This document shows positions 41,720 to 52,341 of a stretch of 64,000 nt of DNA, piece by piece. Source of the stretch: Dromaius novaehollandiae (taxonomy: Eukaryota > Chordata > Aves > Casuariiformes > Dromaiidae); contig NC_088099.1 in the NCBI RefSeq assembly GCF_036370855.1, positions 29,780,501 through 29,844,500 on the forward strand, in the 5' to 3' direction. The notes beneath the pieces are model-generated. The model saw nothing but the letters and a program-made list of their open reading frames with translations. It had not been told where the DNA came from and searched no databases. How positions within the stretch are numbered: the first letter of the stretch is position 1; every line of letters begins with the position of its first letter. The position numbers and the translations under genes are program-made.

Positions 41720-42203
41720 GTAGTGCTTCCAACATTTATTTTGGAGAAAAGATCCCTGCTGGAGATGTATGCAAATTTCATGGCCCATCCAGACCTGTTT
41801 TTGTCAATTGCAGCTGGAGCCACCCCCGAGGAAAGAATTATCTGCTTTGTGGAGTATTATCTCACAGCTTTTCACGAAGGCCGAAAGGGAGCCGTTGCCA
41901 AGAAGCCCTATAACCCTATAATTGGGGAAACGTTTCATTGCTCGTGGGATGTGCCTACGGACAGAGTGAAACCGTTCAGAACTAATGGCGCCTCGGCGGT
42001 TTCTAAGGAGCCAGCCAAGGAGCTTGGCCCGGACCAGTCCACGTGCTACAAGCTGAGGTTTGTAGCTGAACAAGTGTCCCATCATCCGCCAGTATCTTGC
42101 TTTTACTGTGAGTGCAAAGAGAAGAAAATGTGCGTGAACGCTCACGTATGGACCAAAAGCAAGTTTATGGGCATGTCAATAGGTGTTTCTATGGTAGGTG
42201 AAG
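41720..42203 (+). CDS. OSBPL10: OSBPL10 exon (window exon 4): core of the ORD with EQVSHHPP signature
   Basis: 484 nt, entered in phase 0 and left in phase 1. The acceptor is GCATACAG|GTAGTG and the donor is GTGAAG|GTAAGA. It encodes the ORD core starting [32 protein letters not shown] (41900 onward) supplies lysine and asparagine contacts to the PI4P headgroup. The family signature EQVSHHPP lies at 42068-42091, its two histidines binding the headgroup phosphate. The exon ends [20 protein letters not shown] followed by GEG. Between the KPF and CYKLRF segments is the paralogue-variable loop ([20 protein letters not shown]). Nothing is truncated and all signature residues are present, so a functional lipid-transfer fold is expected. 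Confidence 0.97.
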
Positions 42204-44783
42204 GTAAGAAATACGCTTTTATTTTATTTTTTGAGGAAAATATTGTGGGTGTCACTATGACAGAAATCCATATAGCTAACTGCTTGCTCTCCCCCTGACT
42301 TTTTATTTGAACCTCGTGGCATTTGTTTTTGCGAAGTTTGGAATTAAAACTGTAGGGTTTGTGTAACTGTTCAGATTTTGTTGTTGTCCTTTCCACATGT
42401 GTATGTGAGACATTACACATGTAAAGATAAGCACGTGTATCTGAGCTGTTTATATCTGATTATATCTGAAATGTAGTAGTGTGTTAGATTGTAATACCAG
42501 ATGGATACTGACAGTGTATCCTGTAAGCATGTTTTTAATTGTCTTGATCGTTTTTAAAATAGTATCCAATTCAGAATGGAACAGCTTCACAACTGAAGGA
42601 AACTAGTAGAAAAATTGCATGTTTGTACTTAAGCCTTTCGCTCTTTTTTCATAGCTTCTGTGAAGAATTGCGGTTTCTGTAGTTTCCTGAATTAATGTAT
42701 TATCTCAAGCTTTATAGCAAGTCATGTAGGTGAGATAAAAATCATGATTTGTTCTATCATACACCAGCCTGCTTTGTGATAAAACATTGCTCAATATGAA
42801 TTCAGAAAGGCAGGGAACTGTGACAAATTATTAATGGATGATCTGAACTGATAAATACGCCTGGACCAGTGTGGCTACTGACTGCTAATGAATTGATTTA
42901 GCGTTTCTAAACAACTTAGTCCCTATTTGAGGATAGTTTCCTGTGTGTGGTTTTTAGTGTTTTGTCTTAACTACTTTTAAGACTGTGCTCTTAATAAATA
43001 ATCACAAAAGCACAAGGGTGACTTACAGTAAATGCTTGTCTTGGCCAGTAAAAAAAATAGAATGAGAAACAGTGAATTGGTTTTGGTTACTAAGAAAAAC
43101 AAAACAATTATTGTGATTTTTAAAGAAAATTTGATATCCGAAAACATACAGAGATATGTTCTGTTATCTCTACTAGGCAGAACTAAAGGACAAGCAGTAG
43201 AAAAAGGCTACAGTGGCTTCTTTTCTCATGTCAATATTCCGTCTTCTGTAACTGCAAATGCACGAGTCTTGAAACTTCCTCGTCACTGGGTTTGATATTG
43301 TTGTGATAACTAAAGCCTATAACAGCACTGCTGTCTCATTCTCCCTCGGATTTTGATATTTTGCTTTGAATATGGAGTTACAGGAATTGGGAAGAGAGTG
43401 TCAGAGAAAGGAAGGAAATGGGTTCTCCTGTCTCTCTCCTTGCTGTGCTGTCTCAAGCCTGAGCCTGCTAGTTTTCACAGTGAATTGAGATATTTAGTGG
43501 AAATATAAGGGAGCTTGCATTTCATTTTAATTATGCAGGAGTAAGGAAATTTCTTTTTCTCGCTGCTAGCACACATAATTCCCTGGGATTGAGGGTGTCT
43601 ACTGTGGGGATTATTTAAGACTGCGAAGTCCTGCTATGTCCTAGTTTTGCAAGATGACGGGTGTAGGAATTAACTGCTTCCCTAGCCCAAAGATTGTTTA
43701 ATGTGTATTTGTGAGAATAAAATCTTCTTCCCTGCCTCCCCCCTTTTTTTCATGATTTCATGATCCTGGAGGGAGCCCAGGAGTGTAGGCAGGTTTTGGG
43801 GAGTCTCTGTAATGGTGCACCCTTTTATTGCAAGGTTTGCCGCTGTCTTTATGATGGGGATTTAGGGAGGAAGTTTGGGCTTACCAATTAGTAGTTGTCA
43901 CTTACATTTTTTTTTTGTTTCACCTAAGCATTGCGGAAGTGCGTGGCCGTGTTGCAACAGCCCTTCTGTGAAGCCATGGAGAAAGTCTAGTGCCGCCCCA
44001 GCATTTCATTTCAGTTGTGTGTTGAGGACTGGAAATAGGAGCGGGAGGTTCCTCCCACTGGATCTTTTTTATAACTTGCAAATGCACAGCCTAAACGTGA
44101 CAACGTTGGTTTACAAAGATTTGTTCACAGCACAGTTTGTTCGCTCGAAACTATACTTTGTCCAAATATCTGTGTATATATATGTTTTATATTAGTTCTA
44201 GGAAAATTTTCCGTTTGGATAGATTTGTCAAGCTATGTAAAAATTAAAAGCTACTGCAGATGCTTCTCTCGTGTTATATAAATATGAATTCTGTAGTAAA
44301 CTGAGGTCAGCGTGAATACTGGGGAATACATTGCTGAACCCTGGATTTATAATGTGAAAAAGTATGTAAAGGTAACGCAGAAACCTGAAATCTCATTTGG
44401 CAGATTTTCTTGGTATTTAAGGACACTTTTCGCAATGCAGCATTTCAAATGGGCTGAGTTAGTCTGGCAAAGATTAGACTGAGGAAGGACGTGGTAGTAA
44501 TCGGAAAGTACATAAAGAGGTAGTTAAGATAGGTAGAAACTTAAGCTTAGCTACTGGGAGAAGCTTTCTGACAATAAGGTTGGCTGGAGAGGCTGTGGGA
44601 TCTCCTCGTTAGAAGCCATTAAAACCAGATTAAGCAAGGTTTTCGGGCATGATACAAGTATGGCTGAGCCTGCTTTTGGTAAGAGACAAACTGACGTCTC
44701 ATGAATCATAGAAACCTCTGATTTTTGTTGTTGTTGCTACTGTGTATTGGATGACCTAACTAGTCATGTTCTATTGATTTACT

Positions 44784-44802
44784 CCCCCCCCCCCCCCCCC
44801 CC
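44784..44802 (+). repeat. 19-base poly(C) run
   Basis: Uninterrupted C19 flanked by ACT and AAGAAAAAAA. Its complement is G19, which can form quadruplex structures. Homopolymer length in assemblies is unreliable. Confidence 0.9.
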
Positions 44803-45727
44803 AAGAAAAAAAGCCACTCAACTTAATTTTCTTGCTCCTGCTGGCTACCTGTTTGGTGACACTGACAATGCTTAAATAAGCTGTAGAGGTTGCTTTGTAT
44901 ACGCTGATGCCTTTGACTTTTTACTTGGTCTGTATGAATTTTAGATTCGGCAATATGCCCCTTGAAAGGGAAGTTTTCTTAATATTTATAATATACCTAT
45001 GCCCATCCCAAGACTCAGTTCAAGTCATTCTAGTGGTGGTGTAGTGGTTCCATTGCACATATTCATTCAGTGTGATTTGACGTATGGGGAGAAAATACCC
45101 GTTCCAAGCAGACTAGTGGACTAGTGCTGGTAGTGACCACCTTGGCCTAGTTAACAGACGTTTCATGGAGTGATTTCGTTTGATCTTGTAACTCTGCTGT
45201 GACCTCAGTATCGAATGCAGGCAACAGTGATGTATCTAGAAACTTTGTTCTCTACTAAGTGTTTTTGTGTGGTTGTCTAACAGTTGAATGAAGCTTGCGG
45301 TTGGCTATTTATGTAGAGTAGTAGTAAATTTTTGGATTGATATCGTATAAGGAATTTCTGTGGTGCTTCCGAAGCTCCTTTTTTTAAAATTGTCACAGTG
45401 TCCTTGGATATATTTGGGATGTTGCTTTTTATGCTTTATTGTCAGAAGGACCCGTGGACTTGCTGAAATAGGACAGACTTGGAACGTACAAAGGTTTCTA
45501 TAAGAATATAAATAGTCATGAGATTTAAGGACAGTATGGTCCTGTCATACCGGTGATATAGCTCAGTATCTTAATTTTACAATATTTAGTGTATGTTGCT
45601 TCTCAAAGTGAGAAAGATTTTTTTTTGTCTTTCTGTGATTTTTGTTTATTAGTTCAAAGTAAGTATCAGTTGCAGAGGTGCAGAATGAGTGGGAAAACAC
45701 TGCTGGAAATCCATGTGAAAGGTGTTC

Positions 45728-45728
<1 letters not shown>

Positions 45729-45776
<48 letters not shown>
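45729..45776 (+). repeat. 48-base poly(T) run
   Basis: Uninterrupted T48. On the minus strand this is A48, with ACACCTTTCACATGG upstream of it. I see no polyadenylation signal or retrocopied gene there, so it is a simple homopolymer. Confidence 0.9.
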
Positions 45777-45777
<1 letters not shown>

Positions 45778-46631
45778 TGCTACCCATTCATCTTTGGATA
45801 TGTATGATTTACCAATGAAATATGGTAGCTTTTTGCTTACTATATGACAGAAAGTGTTTCTCAGAGTAGTCAGAGTTGAGTTTCCTCATGAGAAAGCCAC
45901 CCTGAACAGAAAAGAGTATTTTTGCCTTTAAGAATTGATGTTGTATGCATGGTCCCTAATTCTGATTGATGTTAATTATGTACTAATGGGTGAGTGAGGG
46001 AGGGGAAGAGGGTGTAATGAATAGAATCATATTAGGATTTAAATTGGCAAGGGATGGGAGAGTTAAAGTAAATATTTAATGTTTTCTACATGATCCAAAA
46101 AGTCATCGGACAGATGCTGGTGGTTGTAGTATAGGATGCTTCAGTGGAAAAAGCTGTGTTGAACACACGTAAGTGTGGACTATATGTGTTCCTTTACTGC
46201 TACTGCTACTGCTTTTTGCTCCAAAGCGGCAAAATCCAGCAAAAACCTCGATTCACTAGTTAATTTTGTAGAGGACATCAAGTATCTTTAGGTGGGTTGC
46301 TCTGTGTAAGCAAGTGGCTAGCTGTGTTGTGTTTTTACTGCTGCTATTTTAAATGTTTTAAAAACTAGTGAGGCATAGGCTTCTAGAAACTATTTTCAAA
46401 ACTTAAAATCAACCTTTGAAAGATTTGGTAGGTAGGGAGAAGATTTAGTGCATTTTCCAGGGTAAAGCTAAATGAGCCTTGTCCTGTGTGAATCTGCGGC
46501 TGAGGACACCCTATGCCCACGTGTGGTTCATCCTCCTATGTAACTTCTTCTTTGTGCCATGCAATGAATAATGTAAATAGTGGGAAGAGCCTGATAAATT
46601 GAGAAGCTGCCCTAAGCCCTTTGTGACCCAA

Positions 46632-46764
46632 GGCCCGTTTGTTGTTTGTATTGATGGCCAAACAGTCAGGGGGAAGCATTGAATTTCACATGCCTCTTCG
46701 GCCCGTTTATTGATCTCGAGCCTCCTCTCTGTGTTTTGTCAGTATGTGGGACTGGAAAATCAAT
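46632..46764. promoter_or_regulatory. Candidate regulatory block with repeated ATTGAT cores
   Basis: TATTGAT occurs at 46649-46655 and 46708-46714, and the reverse core ATCAAT at 46759-46764. The first two are each preceded by GGCCCGTTT (46632 and 46700). TATTGAT matches the core bound by ONECUT/HNF6 factors. The arrangement is seen directly; enhancer function is inferred. Confidence 0.3.
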
Positions 46765-47949
46765 TCTCAAAGCTACAACGTCAGCGAGGGCTGTGTAACA
46801 GTCAAACAGGCAAAATCATATGGTGCTAACATCACTTCCTTTAACGTAGGCTGAGGCATCACGGAGGGGGAGCATCACTGTTGCCTTAATTGAAGGTAGG
46901 CATGATTGGCGTCGAGGACATCTCTGGGGGAATTTCAGAACTCCGAACCCGTTTATCAGATATTCACCCTTCTCTGGGATTCTTTCCAACAGTACACTAG
47001 ACTACTAAGTCCACTTTTTCTCCTGGAGTGCGTAACTGGTGCATGTTTTCCCTTGCATGACAGCTGCCTGTAAATATTTAGGATTTTTGGAAGGAATCTG
47101 CAGTTTCCAACAGAATTCTTTAATGTGAGAGGAGGAAATGTTACCAAAAATGGTACAGTCTTCTACAACATTTCATCTGTGTTTACTTATAGCCAATTGC
47201 TTAAAAAAAAAACCCTTACAGTAGGGGAGCAAGGGAAGAAAAATAGCCTGTATATTTTTTTAGCAGGTATTTTTAAAGATTGACTACATACAGTGAAATG
47301 ATACAAGCAGATGTCACAAGTACACATTACTCTCTAAAATAACTATTAGTGTTTAGTTTTTTGTGCCTTTAATTGCTCAGAATTACAGCTGGGCAAGCTA
47401 GGGCATGGATTCATATTCTGGTGGCCAATATAAATGTTGTCCTTCAGTGTCATTTGGGCTTCCTCTTCGCAAGGAGAACGTGAAGCTCAGCTGGGACGTG
47501 GCGCTGTAGCTGTAGTCTTTGTGGTACTCCAGTTAAGTTCTGTATGTGGGTTCTGCAAATGGCAGAGCGTAAAATTAACAGACAGCTGTTGTTAATAGAA
47601 GTAATATCATGGTAGGGATATTTAAAATCTTTCCTTTATTCTTGAGAGTTCAGCTCGCTAATTAGAATCTAATTTCAAGTGAGATAGCGCTTCATTAAAA
47701 ATGTGTTTATTCAGGTGTTCAAGGGAAAAAAAACTGCTGAACCCTGCAAATACTGCTCTGCCGTATTTACACCACTCATGGCACTGGGAGGTTTCACCTT
47801 TGGTCTTTCTAAGGTCAAATATCTAATTGTTTTTACTTAGAGGTATTACTACAGCCAAGAGAGCTGAGTTGAGTTTTTAATATCTAACTGCTGTGTACGT
47901 TAAAAACATTTACACTGAAGGTCGCTGCAGTTTTTTGCTGTGTGCTTCT

Positions 47950-48720
47950 CAGTGCCTTCGGCACCATTCCTGAGAGCCCCGGGCCATCCCCGGTAGTGGG
48001 CACAGCGTCCGTCCACAGTACATTAATATTAGGCCTTTTGTCTTAGGAAAGCCGTCAGGCTGGAAGCTGGTGCCTCCGGGTGGGCCGTGCTTTGGGAGGA
48101 CCATACGTTTGCGTGGCCTGCTGCGGCTGGGAGGAGCGACTTTGCTGTGCCCTGCCCTCGCGGTGCCGGCACCGCCGCTGGCGCCTGCTGCGGGGCTGCT
48201 GCTTGTGTCTGCAATGACGCAGATGGAGAATAAATGGCAGGAAAAATAACGCCCCAGAATCTGGTTTCTCGAGAGCCAGGCTCGCAGCTTCTCAGCTCTT
48301 TGCCCCCTGTCGGTGCTAAATGAAGGATGTGCAGCCCCAGCCGACCCGAGCCCGTGCCTGTGGGCTCCTGCCTGGGTGATCTTGCTGCCAGCCCCAGAAG
48401 CAGCCATGGTGCAGCCAGAGCCCTCGCTCTTCTTTTTTTCCAGTTAGGAGAAAAACCCAGCTCCTGTTCTTAGTCTTTGAGTGCCCCATCGTTGTCCCTG
48501 CTATCAGGCTGATTTCCCTTCGTGCAGCTGGCTGGGCTCAGGAGCGCCCCGGGCCTGGGCAGCCATATGGCCTCGGTGTCAGCGCGCGCGACCGCAGTCC
48601 CCGTTTCTGGGAACCAGGGAGCCTCAGCTTCAGCCTCCCTGCTCCGCGTGACAGAGGTGGGTCTCAAACCTGCGGTGGCCCTCCACGTGGAGATAGCCCA
48701 AGGGCAGACCGTCAGCTTTC
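47950..48720. other. Second intronic GC/CpG-rich patch
   Basis: GC-rich sequence with many CpGs (for example GGTGCCGGCACCGCCGCTGGCGCC near 48160 and GTCAGCGCGCGCGACCGC near 48578), standing out from AT-rich surroundings. It holds long stop-free stretches on both strands, including a 152-codon minus-strand ORF, but these are the expected by-product of GC richness and show no known domain. It could be a regulatory CpG island or a GC-rich insertion; I cannot tell which. Confidence 0.5.
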
Positions 48721-49805
48721 CTTTCTGCATGTTGCATCAGCAGACATTAGCCAGCTTTGTTTCTTTTTTAATTTCACAGTCTAATTGAAAGGTTTCTTTA
48801 ATAATGTCATATTATAATATCATCCTTTTAATGACTGCCAGGATAAGCAGAGCTTTCCTTTTGAATTTCCTTGCCAAATTGCGTAGTTCAGTCTTCCTGC
48901 AGCATCAGGAGCTTGGGTTTGCCTAGACGTGTGGGGCCAAGGAAGCTGAAGGCAAAACATGTGTGTTTGAGCTAGCCACGGCCTGACTGTCTGCTGTACT
49001 GGGGGCTCAGCGCACCACGCAAGCAACTTCTGACAGCCCAGGGCGAAATGACTAAAGGTCCTTTTGCGACATTGCTTTTCTGTGCTTTTCTTTTTTGCAC
49101 TCTTTAGGCCATTTGCATCAAAGCTGCCAGAGCGGAGGCGCTGGCTGTTTCATTATCGGCAGGCTGCCGTTGCAGAAGTCCTCAGCGCGAATCACCGCGA
49201 GCAGCGTTGCGCTTTGCCGAAGGCAGTTTCTTGTGGGAGAGGTTCAGTTAGGACAGAAGTGATGAGTTTAGGAGCTTCCTTTGCCTGTATTCAATTCGGT
49301 TAATTAGGAGGCCGTTTTTAAAATGATGATGCTATCAGAGCTCTGTGCTTTTAAATTCTGAATGTTGTTTAGGTTTGCGCTTTCTTACAGCATTAAGGGC
49401 ATATTTTTATACTGGCAGTAGTAGCGCCTTGTTCCTACTTAGTGCTTTTTCATCATTATATTTCACATCATTTTGCAAGATTAGTGTCATTATTCCCTTA
49501 AACAGAGAGACAAACTAATAAATACTGCTAATAATGTGTTTCGGTTCTTCCCCTGTCTGCCTGGGGGTGAGGGTAAATTGGCTCAAGCTCATCTTGTAGC
49601 TAAACAGTTACTATTACTGTTTGTATGTCAAGATTGTTTTCCTGATTTTTTTTCAACGATCTCTCAGTAGTTCCCATGATGGGTTATTTTTCAATCCCCG
49701 TTGTGAAAAATTCTTTTCAAAGCTATAACTTTTGTCCTTAGGCAGTTTTTAAATGGGGCACAAGAGAGTGTAAAGCTCTAATCAAAGATATGCTGCAGAT
49801 ATTCG

Positions 49806-49827
49806 GCATTACGTAATGCTGCATGCA
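49806..49827. promoter_or_regulatory. Perfect palindrome GCATTACGTAATGC next to TGCATGCA
   Basis: 49806-49819 is a perfect 14-bp palindrome centred on TTACGTAA, the D-box core bound by PAR-bZIP (HLF/TEF/DBP) and NFIL3 factors. It is followed immediately by a second perfect palindrome, TGCATGCA (49820-49827). A TCF/LEF-like ATCAAAG lies about 20 to 30 bases upstream. The palindromes are direct observations; factor binding is inference. Confidence 0.4.
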
Positions 49828-50464
49828 GAGTTTGCAGGCACTCTTTACCTGATCTTATGCACTGTTCTTTGTCATCCTGAACACCAAACTACAGCTATGG
49901 TGGGGACAGAGCTGTATCATTAACCTGGGGAAGATCTTCTGGCCAGGCATGGAGCTTTCTTTGTAGATCCAAGTAATCTTGAAAACTTCTGCTGTTGTTT
50001 TTGTTGTTGGGTTTTTTGTTTGTTTGTTTGTTTTTAATTGTAGCCCCATAATGCTGCGGATGGAGGAACTTTTACAGTTTGAAACAGAGTTGCCAGTAAT
50101 TTGATCTCTGTGATTGAGAGATTGGTCTCAAAGGTAATAGAGCGTTGGCCCGTTTCCATTTTTAGCAATTGATTGCTTGTCAGCAACACAAAATAAGTAG
50201 TCCGGCCAGTTTTTCTGGTAAGCCACTTGGTGCCATGAAGGACCACAAAGTAGCCATCAGAACGGTACATTTCTGAGCAGGTTTGCCTCAAGAGCTTTCT
50301 TTCAGAGGGCAGGTTTTTTTCTCGGTAGGCGTCCCCTCCTTCCTGGCGAGCTGCACCGTGGGGTCTCCGTGGGGAGTATCTCTGGATGGCAGTAACTGGT
50401 CAGTGACTGCCAGGTCTTAAAAGTGAAGTTTTATTATTTCACTTTCGACCTTCTTCCTACCTAG

Positions 50465-50651
50465 GTGTTCTTTACTTGATGGAGCATGAAGAGGAGTATG
50501 TTTTCACACTGCCTAGTGCCTATGCTCGCTCGATACTCACCATCCCCTGGGTGGAACTCGGAGGTAAAGTCAGCATTAGCTGTGCCAGGACTGGCTATTC
50601 TGCTACGGTCACGTTCCACACCAAGCCCTTCTACGGAGGAAAAGTCCACAG
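50465..50651 (+). CDS. OSBPL10: OSBPL10 exon (window exon 5): ORD beta-barrel
   Basis: 187 nt, entered in phase 1 and left in phase 2. The acceptor is CTACCTAG|GTGTTC and the donor is CCACAG|GTATGG. The first two bases complete the glycine of GEG, then [20 protein letters not shown] follows. Next comes the strongly conserved [15 protein letters not shown], then the strand pair containing [20 protein letters not shown]. The family uses this region for the inner wall of the lipid-binding barrel. An AATAAA at 50694-50699 lies 43 bases after the exon end. Confidence 0.96.
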
Positions 50652-52158
50652 GTATGGGAATTTCTGTCCAATTCTTACCTGCAGCTGGATTTCAATAAAA
50701 AGACTTACGTGGACACCTGTTTAATTCTTCTGTCAAACTGTTCTATTGACAGAAATCTGGATTTCTTTTCCTCTTAGTGTCTGAAGAGACTTGCAGCTTT
50801 AGAGCACACTTTATTGCAGTTATAAATTTTGTATTATTTAACCTAATGAAATGTATTTCTCTCATTAAATTAGAGTGAGTGTATTCTTGCAGGCTTTTTC
50901 ATTTACAAAAGTTGCTGTGAAGTATTTAAATGGCTTGCCCCATATTATGGCTTGTATACTAGTGCACAGCGCAGGATCAGAAAAGCATGTGTAGAAAAGG
51001 CAATACTCCAGCTACGCCAGTTGCTGCTTCTATGGGAGCCTTGCAGATGGACTGGTGTGCCAGGCAGAGCCAACTTTTGTTCCTGTAAGGAGCAGAGAAG
51101 CACAAGTGCCTTTGCCCATAGTGGTAGCTCCCTGCTGGACACTCCTACTTCTGCGCTGAAATTCCAGATGAAAATATTATTTACCTGTCTTTGGTTCCCC
51201 TTTACAATGGAGTGGAGAGTAGTGCAAATCAGTTTCCTGGCTTGTTTCCTCCTCAAATTGATGGCCTCTCAGTCACAAGTGTACACAGACCCTTTTCTTG
51301 TTCTGCTGTGGATTATAGCGGTTGCCATAACAAGGTTCTGTTACCTCTAGGGATAGCGTGTTTTTGTATGGTTGCCTCTGTTTTACTGCAGTTGATCTAA
51401 TTATTCTTCCGTATGCAAGTCAACCATTTTAATGGTTCTTGTGTTCAGGCAAAAATATCAGCATGAGCTGTTTTGACAGGGATTTTACTAAAAGACACGG
51501 ATTAGTAGTTGGCACCCATCAAAGAGTGCAAATTTGGGAAGGCCATGCTGTATTACTTTAATAATTTTAAAACTTATTTAAGTTTATAAATTATTTGTCA
51601 TGTACTGTTAAAAGCACATGCACACGTGTGTGCCTACACACCATTCCCCTCTGTATTTTGTTTTTCCCATCCTGCTTCTCTATTCTGCTTGCTCTCAAAC
51701 TGTGGCACTGTAGCCATTGAGGAGATTTTAATCACTGCCTCTCAGAAGCCGAAAAGTAAACTTGCAGATCTGAGATAAATATCTTTAACGTAAGTATCTA
51801 ACAGTGTTAAGGTTCAGGTGTGAAACGTGAACTTTAAAATCGTGTACTGAAAATTTCAGACCAATTTTAGGGATTGCTTTTCAGGCCAGCGAGGTAAGAA
51901 GTTCTGGGTTAAAGCTGACCGTTAGCATTTTCAGTCGTGTGCTTTAGGAGAGTGGTATAAAAGCTATTGCTGTGAAATGTTAGCAGAGCTTTCTTACGCC
52001 AGTGATTCTTTTTAGGGGCAGTCACTACTTTGCTTGAATGTTATTTTGTAGATGTAGAAAGCTACTTGCAGGCTTAGTTGCGATAGCCTTCCCATGTGCT
52101 GATAATAAATGGTACCAGTTACTTTTGTGTGTGTGTTTTTTTTTCCCTCTTCTCTTAG
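50652..52158 (+). other. OSBPL10 intron (1.5 kb)
   Basis: Non-coding. It begins GTATGG and ends TTCTCTTAG after a pyrimidine-rich tract. It contains AATAAA at 50694-50699 close to the donor. The + ORF at 50952-51350 has no recognisable domain or exon signals. Nothing else is notable. Confidence 0.75.
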
Positions 52159-52341
52159 GGTTACAGCTGAAGTGAAGCATAATCCCACTAACACTATTGT
52201 GTGCAAGGCACAGGGAGAATGGAATGGTACGCTAGAATTTACTTATAGCAACGGAGAAACCAAAGTGATTGACACTACCAAACTACCTGTTATCAGGAAA
52301 AGGATTAGACCAATAGCAAAACAAGGCCCGCTGGAATCAAG
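52159..52341 (+). CDS. OSBPL10: OSBPL10 exon (window exon 6): ORD barrel continuation
   Basis: 183 nt, phase 2 at both ends, so symmetrical. The acceptor is TTCTCTTAG|GGTTAC and the donor is ATCAAG|GTGAGG. The first base completes an AGG arginine across the junction (KVHR), followed by [38 protein letters not shown] and TTKLPV, then [12 protein letters not shown]. All are hallmark ORD strands. The QGPLES ending joins the next exon through another split AGG codon. Confidence 0.96.

Larger units (their letters stand above)
42204..50464 (+). other. OSBPL10 intron (8.3 kb)
   Basis: Non-coding. It begins GTAAGA and ends TTCCTACCTAG. It contains a C19 run (44784-44802), a T48 run (45729-45776), a block with repeated ATTGAT cores (46632-46764), a GC/CpG-rich patch (about 47950-48720) and a perfect 14-bp palindrome at 49806-49819. 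A (GTTT)n run lies near 50011-50034. No transposon or RNA gene is recognised. Confidence 0.72.

Noticed and set aside
41804..42145. 113-codon minus-strand ORF opposite the main ORD exon
   Set aside because: It is a shadow of the well-supported + strand exon with the EQVSHHPP signature.
47949..48407. 152-codon minus-strand ORF starting MAASGAGSK
   Set aside because: It sits in GC-rich DNA where stop codons are rare; no recognisable domain, and overlapping open frames exist on both strands.
50952..51350. 132-codon + ORF in the intron after 50651
   Set aside because: It has no ORP-family similarity and is not needed: the exons at 50465 and 52159 join in phase across it.
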